A DNA stretch of 38,555 nucleotides, taken from assembly GCA_002719675.1 (NCBI GenBank), contig PBID01000019.1:1-38555 (forward strand), written 5' to 3'. The notes under the pieces were generated by a model, which was given only the letters and a program-made list of their open reading frames with translations, was not told the DNA's origin and made no database searches. Both the position numbers and the translations under genes were made by a program. This DNA is from Chloroflexota bacterium. GTDB lineage: Bacteria; Chloroflexota; Dehalococcoidia; Lucifugimonadales; GCA-2719675. Below are positions 24,704 to 31,985 of this stretch, piece after piece; positions within the stretch are counted from its first letter, which is position 1, and every line of letters starts with the position of its first letter.

Positions 24704-27586
24704 ATGAGTTTAAATAATTCTAAAAAAGCGATCGATAAACAGGGTTCTCCTTTAGATGGAGAATGGATTGCCTTGGATTTAGAAACTACAGGTTTGTCTC
24801 CAGTTAAAGATGAAATTATTGAGATTGGTGCGGTAAAATTTCGTGATAGAAAACGTATAGAAGACTTTAGTAGTTTTGTAAAACCTTCACAGAAGTTGGG
24901 TAATTTTGTTAAAACATTAACTGGTATTCAACAATCTGATGTCGATAGAGCTCCAGATGTAAAAAGTGTTTTAAAGATTTTAAAAAATTTTATTGGTGAT
25001 TCTGAAGTCATTGGCCATAATATTCAGTTTGATATAAATTTTTTATTGGAAAATGAATTGGAATTATCTGGAAATAAGGTTGATACTTTGGATTTGGCAC
25101 ATACTCTTTTACCTGATGTTGAAAGTTTTACTTTAGAATCTTTGAAACTAAACTTTGGCATCAAATCATCTAGATCTCATCGTGCTTTAGATGATGCAAT
25201 TGCAGCTGGAGAATTATATTTACAACTGGGTACGATAGCTGAAGAATTAGATTTGATTGTTTTGAAAGAAATAGAACAATTATCTTTACGTTCATCTTGG
25301 GATTTGCATTCATTCTGGGATCGAATTATAGATTACAAAATGAATGATAGCTTTTCGAATGAAAAAACATCTGATTTTGATGTGCGATATCGTGGTGTAA
25401 ATATTTCAAGATTTGTTAAGGAACAAGTTTCCAAATTAGACGATGTGATACATAAAGAAATCAACCAGGACCAAGATGTTCACTTTGATTTGGTACAAAA
25501 AGTTTTTGGGAATGAAGGTGGGTTAAGTGATGTTTTGAATTCTTTTGAATATAGATTTGAACAAGAGAAAATGGCTGCAAAAATTTTAGACTCTATGTTG
25601 TCTGAAGAGAATTTGATTGTTGAAGCTGGAACAGGTGTTGGTAAATCATTAGCATATTTAATACCTAGTATAGTGTATTCAATTATTAATAATAAAAGAG
25701 TTGTGATTTCTACAAACACTATTAATCTTCAAAATCAACTGGTAAGTAAAGACTTACCTCTTGCACTGTCTGCTATCGGATTAATTGATAAAGATTTTTT
25801 GAAAAATTTTAAATTTTGCGAATTAAAAGGCAGAGAAAATTATTTATGCTTTAAGAGTTTTGATAAAGCTATTTTGGATCAGAATATTTCGGTTGATAGT
25901 GCAAAATTAATGTCTAAAGTATTGGTTTGGTTGACTAAAACCCAATCAGGCGATAGATCTGAGATAGGTTTAATTTCTAGTAAATACTTAGATTCTTGGA
26001 GCCGAATTTCAGCAAAAGACGCAAAAAATTGTATAGGAATTAATGGAGTGTGCTTCTTAAACCAGGCACGACAGATTGCTTTTGAGTCAAATATTGTGAT
26101 TGTTAATCATTCATTATTGATTTCAGATATAGTATCTGGCGGAACTTCGATTCCAGAATATGATTTTCTAATAATAGATGAAGGTCAAGATATTGAAAAG
26201 ATTTCTACTAAACATTTTGGTTTTGAAATCAGTCAGTCAAATTTATTTGATGTATTTATTAGAATTTCAGAATATTCAGAGATATTAAAAACTTTTGATT
26301 TCAAAGCTAAATTTGATTCTTCTGATATATCTGAAGTTAATTCTTTTTCTGAAAATCTAAAGACAACTTCTTTAAATGTTGTGACATCTTTGAAGGAATT
26401 ATTTAAAGAGACAGAGGTATTTTTTACACAAGAAACTGAAGGTTTTAATAAAAAGGAATCTGCAAGAATTACAGGAACGGTTAGAAGTCTTCCTATATGG
26501 TCTGAGATTGAGAAGTTATGGGAAGATTTTAACAATGATGGAGATTCATTACTTTTTAATTTATCAAAATTACGCCAAAAATTTGATTTGGATAAATATA
26601 GTGACGATCCTAAATTAATCACAGTAATTTCAGATATATCTAGGTACAAAAAATTGGTAGAAGACTTTAAATTACAGATGAATGAATTTTTCCCTCATCC
26701 TGAAAAAAATGGAATTTATTGGATCTCAGATTCATCTAGAAGTAACCGCAATCTTGTATTAAATAAAGCTCCGTTTAATGTAAACGAATATTTAGAAAAC
26801 AATTTATTTACGCAGAAAAAATCTGTTGTAATTACTGGGGCTACATTGAGCGATGGAAATGGATTTGACTATATAAAAGAAAAACTTGGTTTCGATAATT
26901 CTTCTGAAATGCTTCTTGGTTCTCCTTTTGATTATCAAAAGTCAGTTTTAGTTTGTGTTCCTGAAGATATACCAAATCCAAAAGAATATGATTTTCAATT
27001 GGCTTTAGAGCAATCAATTTATTATAGCGTGCTTGCAACAAGTGGCAGAGCATTGGTGTTATTTACATCTAATGCTTCATTAAATAAAACTGCACGAGCT
27101 CTTAAAAAATCTTTAATGCCGCATGGAATAAATGTTTTTGCTCAAGGAATTGATGGAAATGCAACTCAAGTTGTTAAGAAATTTTTAAGATCAAATAATT
27201 CTGTCTTATTTGGTACTTCAAGCTTGTGGGAAGGCGTTGATATTCAGGGAGATTCATTAAAATTGGTTATTATGACTAAATTACCTTTTGATGTACCTAC
27301 TGATCCTATAATTTCTGCTCGATCTGAGGTCTATGATGAGCCTTTTACGCAATATTCAATACCTGAAGCTGTGATTAAATTTAGGCAGGGCTTTGGTCGT
27401 TTAATTAGAAAAAAAGATGATCGAGGTGTATTTATTATATTGGACAATAGAATTATCAATAATCATTATGGCAAATTATTTTTTCAATCATTGCCTGATG
27501 TAACTTTAAGAAAAATTAAAATAGGTATGTTAGATAATGAAATTAACGAATGGTTATCTGATAGCGAAGCAGGAGGGTTTAAATGA
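24704..27586 (+). CDS. dinG: DnaQ exonuclease-DinG helicase fusion protein
   Basis: 960 residues. The N-terminal DEDDh exonuclease has ALDLETTG (Asp25, Glu27), GHNIQFD and HRALDDA (about 165). The superfamily-2 helicase follows with Walker A in EAGTGVGKS (about 307-315) and a Walker B reading DEGQ (about 492-495) in place of DEAH. The C-terminal motif VIKFRQGFGRLIR is motif VI. This layout matches Gram-positive-type DinG rather than E. coli DinG. Cysteines lie at LKGRENYLC and NC-x6-C, fewer than the four ligands of iron-sulphur DinG/XPD helicases, so a cluster may be absent. The role is presumably nucleic-acid processing in repair. It overlaps the next small membrane gene by ATGA. Confidence 0.92.
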   Translation: MSLNNSKKAIDKQGSPLDGEWIALDLETTGLSPVKDEIIEIGAVKFRDRKRIEDFSSFVKPSQKLGNFVKTLTGIQQSDVDRAPDVKSVLKILKNFIGDSEVIGHNIQFDINFLLENELELSGNKVDTLDLAHTLLPDVESFTLESLKLNFGIKSSRSHRALDDAIAAGELYLQLGTIAEELDLIVLKEIEQLSLRSSWDLHSFWDRIIDYKMNDSFSNEKTSDFDVRYRGVNISRFVKEQVSKLDDVIHKEINQDQDVHFDLVQKVFGNEGGLSDVLNSFEYRFEQEKMAAKILDSMLSEENLIVEAGTGVGKSLAYLIPSIVYSIINNKRVVISTNTINLQNQLVSKDLPLALSAIGLIDKDFLKNFKFCELKGRENYLCFKSFDKAILDQNISVDSAKLMSKVLVWLTKTQSGDRSEIGLISSKYLDSWSRISAKDAKNCIGINGVCFLNQARQIAFESNIVIVNHSLLISDIVSGGTSIPEYDFLIIDEGQDIEKISTKHFGFEISQSNLFDVFIRISEYSEILKTFDFKAKFDSSDISEVNSFSENLKTTSLNVVTSLKELFKETEVFFTQETEGFNKKESARITGTVRSLPIWSEIEKLWEDFNNDGDSLLFNLSKLRQKFDLDKYSDDPKLITVISDISRYKKLVEDFKLQMNEFFPHPEKNGIYWISDSSRSNRNLVLNKAPFNVNEYLENNLFTQKKSVVITGATLSDGNGFDYIKEKLGFDNSSEMLLGSPFDYQKSVLVCVPEDIPNPKEYDFQLALEQSIYYSVLATSGRALVLFTSNASLNKTARALKKSLMPHGINVFAQGIDGNATQVVKKFLRSNNSVLFGTSSLWEGVDIQGDSLKLVIMTKLPFDVPTDPIISARSEVYDEPFTQYSIPEAVIKFRQGFGRLIRKKDDRGVFIILDNRIINNHYGKLFFQSLPDVTLRKIKIGMLDNEINEWLSDSEAGGFK

Positions 27587-27753
27587 GATTAGGATTTGGT
27601 GTGTTAATAGTTGGAGTATGTTTTCTTTGTGGATGGATAATGGTCATGCTACTTAGTTCAGGGTTGCCGATTATGTTAAAAATGGGTTTATTTATCATTT
27701 TTTTTGGATTCATATTATTAGTTTTTGAAAGATTGTCGAATAGGAATAATTGA
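27583..27753 (+). CDS. 56-residue two-helix membrane peptide, translationally coupled to dinG
   Basis: ATG 27583 overlaps the dinG TGA (ATGA) and opens 56 codons ending in TGA at 27751-27753. The product has two hydrophobic segments (about 5-25 and 34-48) joined by a short SSGLPIMLKMG turn, and a basic tail FERLSNRNN. The coupling to dinG and membrane-like composition argue for a real gene. Its stop directly abuts the stop of the convergent gene (27754), so there is no spacer. No family recognised. Confidence 0.6.
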   Translation: MRLGFGVLIVGVCFLCGWIMVMLLSSGLPIMLKMGLFIIFFGFILLVFERLSNRNN

Positions 27754-28245
27754 TTATAAAGTTTTCATGATTTTTGTTATGGTGCTACAAAGTTTGTTGT
27801 GATTTTGTGAACCAATTAAAATTATTTGATTATCTTTGAAAGTTAATAAAACACCTTTATTTCCATTTAAGTTATAGGCTTTACCTTTGACTCCGTAACG
27901 AATTCCCCATCCTCCATAATCTTTAATTGCATTATATGTGATTGCTTCAGCTTTTTTGATGTCAATTATACGAAATATTACAGGTTTAAAATGGAATGGC
28001 CAAAATTTAATAGTGAGTTTTTTATTTTCTATTTTTGTTTCAAGTCGTACCATATGAACGAATGCTGGAATCCCAATACCTATAATAAAAATTATTACTA
28101 CTACAAAAATATCTGCGATTGTATTATCTGTTAGGGATTGCTTGAATAAAATTTGTTGTAAACAAATATATATGCAAAAAAATGAACTTATAAGTATGGG
28201 TATTCGTACCCACCAGCTTCGGATTGTTTGATATTCTTGATACAT
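27754..28245 (-). CDS. Membrane protein with PH-like C-terminal domain (DUF6141-like)
   Basis: 163 residues from ATG 28245; a TTG one codon upstream (28248) is the alternative. Two membrane helices (about 13-33 and 43-65) are followed by a soluble beta-rich domain (about 70-163). That domain contains a distinctive IKDYGGWGIRYGVKGKAYN segment and GVLLTFKDNQIILIGS, the strand pattern of bacterial PH-like domains. The GGWGIRYG stretch recalls the DUF6141-type family as I remember it; a profile search would settle it. Function unknown. Divergent from the DNA glycosylase gene. Confidence 0.75.
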   Translation of the reverse strand: MYQEYQTIRSWWVRIPILISSFFCIYICLQQILFKQSLTDNTIADIFVVVIIFIIGIGIPAFVHMVRLETKIENKKLTIKFWPFHFKPVIFRIIDIKKAEAITYNAIKDYGGWGIRYGVKGKAYNLNGNKGVLLTFKDNQIILIGSQNHNKLCSTITKIMKTL

Positions 28246-28302
28246 CAATTTACTTTTTTGAATTATAAAATTTATGTTTGAATCAAATTTTATATGAAAT
28301 TA

Positions 28303-28331
28303 TTGATGGTTGAAAACGACATTTTTATAGA
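28303..28331 (+). promoter_or_regulatory. Weak candidate promoter for the DNA glycosylase gene
   Basis: TTGATG (28303-28308) and TATAGA (28326-28331) lie 17 bp apart, each matching four of six consensus bases. Start near 28338 would leave a leader of only about 11 nt, consistent with the lack of a Shine-Dalgarno site before ATG 28349. Confidence 0.25.
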
Positions 28332-28348
28332 GTTTTGTTTATTTATTC

Positions 28349-29188
28349 ATGATTATAAGCATTAAATCTTCCTTTGATTTAGAATCCACTTTATTTAGTG
28401 GGCAAGTTTTTCGTTGGCAAAAATTTGACGGCTGGTACTTTGGAGTTATTTTTGATCATGTTGTAAAAATTAAACAAATTGATAATTCAATTGAAGTCTA
28501 TTGTGAGAATACGGATAAGTTTTTTGTTTCACGGATGTTAAGTAAATATTTTAATTTGGATTTAGATATTGATGAAGTTTACAATCAATTGCCAAAAGAT
28601 GAGTTCGTTCAAAATCCCATCAAAAAATATAAAGGGATGCGTATTTTGAAGCAAGATCCTTGGGAATGTTTAATCTCATTTATTTGTTCGTCTGTATCAA
28701 ATATTAAAAGAATTTCTAAAAATATTGAAGATTTGTGTATTAATTTAGGGAATAATATTCATCTAGGAAGTTATTCTAGACAATCTTTCCCAACTCCTCA
28801 AGATATTATATATGCAGGGCCAGACTTCTTACGAGAATTGAAGCTTGGTTTTCGTTCTGAATATATTTACCAATCTGCAAAGATGATTGAATCTGGTGAA
28901 GTTAATTTAGAGGAGTTATATTCACTTTCTTATGATGAATCTTTGCAAACATTAGTGTCTTTGCCTGGAGTCGGTGATAAAGTTGCCAATTGCGTGCTAT
29001 TATTTGCGTTTAATAAACTTGATGCTTTTCCAGTAGACGTTTGGATTAATAGAGCAATTACAAGAAACTATTTGAAAGGTGAAAAACTGCCACCTTTGCA
29101 TGTTAGGAATTGGTCAAGAAATTATTTTGGTAATTATGCTGGATATGCAAATCACTATATTTTTCATGGTATTAGATTACAAGATTAA
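28349..29188 (+). CDS. ogg: 8-oxoguanine DNA glycosylase/AP lyase, OGG1 type
   Basis: 279 residues. The N-terminal OGG_N domain (FSGQVFRWQKFDGWYFG) is followed by DPWECLISFICSSVSNI and a helix-hairpin-helix LPGVGDKVANC. The catalytic lysine is Lys211 and the catalytic aspartate is Asp230 in FPVDVW. The protein excises 8-oxoguanine from DNA and nicks the abasic site. The OGG1-type architecture is known from eukaryotes and from scattered bacteria and archaea. No Shine-Dalgarno site precedes the ATG. Its last codons overlap the stop of the convergent MDR gene by 4 nt. Confidence 0.93.
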   Translation: MIISIKSSFDLESTLFSGQVFRWQKFDGWYFGVIFDHVVKIKQIDNSIEVYCENTDKFFVSRMLSKYFNLDLDIDEVYNQLPKDEFVQNPIKKYKGMRILKQDPWECLISFICSSVSNIKRISKNIEDLCINLGNNIHLGSYSRQSFPTPQDIIYAGPDFLRELKLGFRSEYIYQSAKMIESGEVNLEELYSLSYDESLQTLVSLPGVGDKVANCVLLFAFNKLDAFPVDVWINRAITRNYLKGEKLPPLHVRNWSRNYFGNYAGYANHYIFHGIRLQD

Positions 29189-30219
29189 ATAGAAATTACA
29201 ATTTTTCCAAAAAAATTACGATTTTCCATTAGTTTGTGGGCATCTTTGATTCTTTGAAGAGGAAATTCAGAATCAATGATATTGCCTATTTGTTTATTTG
29301 CAGATAGTTGAATGATTTTTTCAAGGTCTTTATGTCTGCCCATAAATGTACCCATAATACTTTGATTATTCGCAAAAATTTGTCCTAAATGAATTTCTCC
29401 TTTATGCCCAGATGTAACACCACAGATACAAAATCTTCCCCCTTTAGCTAAAAATTTAAACGCATTTTCCCATGTTTTTTGCCCCAAGTGGTCGATTATG
29501 ACGTTTACTCCTTGGTTATTTGTAATTTCATTAATTTTTTGATTTAAGTTTTCGTTATTAAGAATTACGTAATCTGCACCTAACGCTTTTGCTTTTAGGG
29601 CTTTTTCTTTAGTGCTTGTAGTAGTGATTACTTTAGCTCCAATAACGTTTTTTGCTATTTGGATTGCAGCAGCTCCTACTCCACTTGATCCGGAAACAAT
29701 CAAGACAGTTTCGGTATCTTTCAATTGTGATTTACGAGTTAACATCGTCCAAGCAGTTAAAAAAACAGTGGGTAATGTTGACGCCTCAGAAAATGAAATT
29801 GATCTGGGTATATGGTAGGTATTTATTGATGGTACTATTCCAAATTCTGCATATCCTCCATTGGTAGTTAAACCAATTCTTCCTGAATTTGAACATAGTT
29901 CTGTAAAACCTTGAATACAGTTTTCACATTTTAGACAAATCAAGCCGGGGTTTATTACAACTCGGTCTCCAATTTTTTTATCGGTTACTTTTTGCCCAAC
30001 TTCAATAATTTCTCCAGCGAAATCTCCTCCAAGTATATGAGGTTTAGTGAGATTTAAGTTGATTCCTTTTATACCCATTCTGGTAAATATATCCAGTCTA
30101 TTCAAAGAACATGAATGTATTTTTACTTTTACTTCTGTCGATTTTGGAGTGTTTTCTGGCAATTCTCCATAGGTTAATACATTTCTTGGACCGTGATTAT
30201 TTATATATACAGATTTCAT
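29185..30219 (-). CDS. Zinc-containing quinone-oxidoreductase-like MDR protein
   Basis: 344 residues. It keeps the four structural zinc cysteines (Cys95, Cys98, Cys101, Cys109), but the catalytic GHE motif is GGD (64-66) and the first-shell region reads SLNRLD (38-43), as in quinone oxidoreductases. So it probably lacks the catalytic zinc and is an NAD(P)H reductase of quinones, enals or enoyl thioesters. The cofactor loop is SGSSGVGAAAIQIAK. It starts 11 nt after the DUF4392 gene, making a three-gene minus-strand operon with the D-glutamate cyclase-like pair. A substrate link to that pair is not evident. Confidence 0.85.
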   Translation of the reverse strand: MKSVYINNHGPRNVLTYGELPENTPKSTEVKVKIHSCSLNRLDIFTRMGIKGINLNLTKPHILGGDFAGEIIEVGQKVTDKKIGDRVVINPGLICLKCENCIQGFTELCSNSGRIGLTTNGGYAEFGIVPSINTYHIPRSISFSEASTLPTVFLTAWTMLTRKSQLKDTETVLIVSGSSGVGAAAIQIAKNVIGAKVITTTSTKEKALKAKALGADYVILNNENLNQKINEITNNQGVNVIIDHLGQKTWENAFKFLAKGGRFCICGVTSGHKGEIHLGQIFANNQSIMGTFMGRHKDLEKIIQLSANKQIGNIIDSEFPLQRIKDAHKLMENRNFFGKIVISI

Positions 30220-30230
30220 TAATTTAAATA

Positions 30231-31091
30231 TTAATTTGGAATTTTTAATGTTTTAAGAAGTTGGTGTAATTTTTTTAATTTGTTGATATTTTCTTCAATT
30301 GTGAAGCTGTCAACTTTATTGATATTCATTTTAGAAAAGCCGTCAACTGCACCTAGTTCGACACTTTTATTAATTCTGTTAGTTTCATCATTTACTGAAG
30401 GCAACAAATTTTTATTAGATTTCAGGGAGAGCGCTGTGATTAAACCGTAGCCGCCCCAATTAGAAACACTACTTATTATTAATTTTGAGGTTTGTGTTAC
30501 GCAGGGATCTTTAACTTTTGGCATAAGTTTTGGGATATGAGTTTTTAAATTTCCCATACCAATTTCATTTCCTCCATCTCCTATTCCGACTGAAGGTATG
30601 TCGTTTTCAAATAGATAATCGATTTTTGCATTATTTTCACTGATGTCTAGCCCTGCCATATTTTTGTATCTTTTTGTAGATGTAAATCCGCAGCGTTCTA
30701 TTGAGATTATAATAGATGGATGGAAAGTATTGATAATTTTTTTGGAAAAACTTTTACTTTCATTATGATTTGTTATGGGGAATTCTATTACTTCACTATT
30801 TGTAAGATTTTTAATTACGAAACTAGAAACTTTATCTGTTACATATTTAACTTGGAATCCAATTGATTCTAGAGAATTACCTAGCGCAATTGCTCCAGGG
30901 GGACCATCTGTTTCAGGTTTATCTGGGCCAGTGATGAAAAATCCTGTAGTGATTATAGCTGTTTTAGGATTTGAAAAAATCAATTCTGCAGCTTGTTCGC
31001 AATAATTTTTTTCTAGAAGGGGTCTTAGTTTTGAAATTTCTCTTTTGTCATTTTCTAAAATTATATCTTCAATTGTTGTTTTCAAATTCAT
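30231..31091 (-). CDS. DUF4392 protein, D-glutamate cyclase C-terminal-half homologue
   Basis: 286 residues. The DUF4392 signature is seen in TGFFITGPDKPETDGPPGA (about 50-68), in SIERCGFT and in the acidic-glycine GIGDGGNEIGMGN (about 168-180). In mammals this domain forms the C-terminal half of mitochondrial D-glutamate cyclase (DGLUCY), which converts D-glutamate to 5-oxo-D-proline. The N-terminal half there is a DUF1445 domain, encoded here by the gene immediately upstream (26-nt gap). AAAGGATGAA precedes ATG 31091. The split gene pair strongly suggests that the two act together; enzymatic activity is inferred. Confidence 0.85.
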   Translation of the reverse strand: MNLKTTIEDIILENDKREISKLRPLLEKNYCEQAAELIFSNPKTAIITTGFFITGPDKPETDGPPGAIALGNSLESIGFQVKYVTDKVSSFVIKNLTNSEVIEFPITNHNESKSFSKKIINTFHPSIIISIERCGFTSTKRYKNMAGLDISENNAKIDYLFENDIPSVGIGDGGNEIGMGNLKTHIPKLMPKVKDPCVTQTSKLIISSVSNWGGYGLITALSLKSNKNLLPSVNDETNRINKSVELGAVDGFSKMNINKVDSFTIEENINKLKKLHQLLKTLKIPN

Positions 31092-31117
31092 TTCATCCTT
31101 TGATTTTTAGCGATTTA

Positions 31118-31894
31118 CTATAAAACAGATATTGTTTCATTTTTAATGTCTGTAATGAACATATGGCCTGGATAATGGGTAATCATTAAAGGTGGTTTTG
31201 AATTTAATGCTACTAATTGAGGTGTAACACCACATGCCCAAAATACTGGAATTTCATCTTCATGTATAGTTACAGCGTCACCTAAATCTGGTTTCAAAAT
31301 ATTTTTAATGCCTATCTCATCTGGGTTGCCAATATGTATTGGTGCGCCATGAACATTTGGAAATCTAGATGTTACCTGAATTGTTTTTACTATTTTAGAC
31401 TTGTGAATAGGTCTCATCGTGACTACAAGGGGGCCGTCAAATATTCCAGATTTTTTTGTTTGAATTGATGTAAAAAACATTGGAACGGTTTTGTCTTCTT
31501 GTAAATGTCGAACCTGGATTTCTGCATCTATTAAAGCTTCTTCAAAAGTATAACTGCATCCTAATAGGAATGAAACAAAATCTTTTCGCCAATATTTTTC
31601 AATATTTGTAGGTTCATCGACTAATTTGCCATTTTCATATATTCGATATTTTGGAACATCAAATCTAATATCTGATTTAGGTGCGCTGAGTACAGGTTCT
31701 GTAGAACCTGTCTCGAGCACTTCAATTAAAGGACAAGGTTTTGAGTTTCTATTACAGAATAATAGAAAGTCAAAAGCATTTTCTTGAGGAAGAATTACGA
31801 GATTTGTTTGAACGAATCTTGGGGCTAAACCAGCTGTTTGAGTTTGTATGATTTCGTTTCGTATAAGTTTTCTTAATTCTTTTGGGGATTTCAT
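31118..31894 (-). CDS. DUF1445/YcsI-type putative hydro-lyase, D-glutamate cyclase N-terminal-half homologue
   Basis: 258 residues, the normal length for this family. The N-terminus has the characteristic ELRKLIRNEIIQTQTAGLAP and QTNLVILP, then FLLGCSYTFEEAL and HIGNPDEIGI. Family members are annotated as putative hydro-lyases. Bacillus YcsI lies in a 5-oxoproline-related operon, and the same domain forms the N-terminal half of mammalian D-glutamate cyclase. It is first in the minus-strand operon DUF1445-DUF4392-MDR, starting 91 bp after mutS. A role in D-glutamate or 5-oxoproline turnover (for example peptidoglycan-derived D-Glu) is a reasonable inference. Confidence 0.85.
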   Translation of the reverse strand: MKSPKELRKLIRNEIIQTQTAGLAPRFVQTNLVILPQENAFDFLLFCNRNSKPCPLIEVLETGSTEPVLSAPKSDIRFDVPKYRIYENGKLVDEPTNIEKYWRKDFVSFLLGCSYTFEEALIDAEIQVRHLQEDKTVPMFFTSIQTKKSGIFDGPLVVTMRPIHKSKIVKTIQVTSRFPNVHGAPIHIGNPDEIGIKNILKPDLGDAVTIHEDEIPVFWACGVTPQLVALNSKPPLMITHYPGHMFITDIKNETISVL

Positions 31895-31985
31895 TAAATT
31901 GATTCCATATTTTGGGTATTCAAGTATTGATATGTTTAAAGTTGTTTCAAAGCTTATTATCTGAATCGATTCGAGTCAAGAAATG

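Noticed and set aside
26233-26649. Minus-strand open frame of 138 codons inside dinG
   Set aside because: It lies entirely opposite the conserved dinG frame and has low-complexity, Ser/Asn-rich content typical of antisense of AT-rich genes.
31963-31972. Palindrome GAATCGATTC upstream of the DUF1445 gene
   Set aside because: A ten-base palindrome is expected many times by chance in a window this long, and no partner site was seen.
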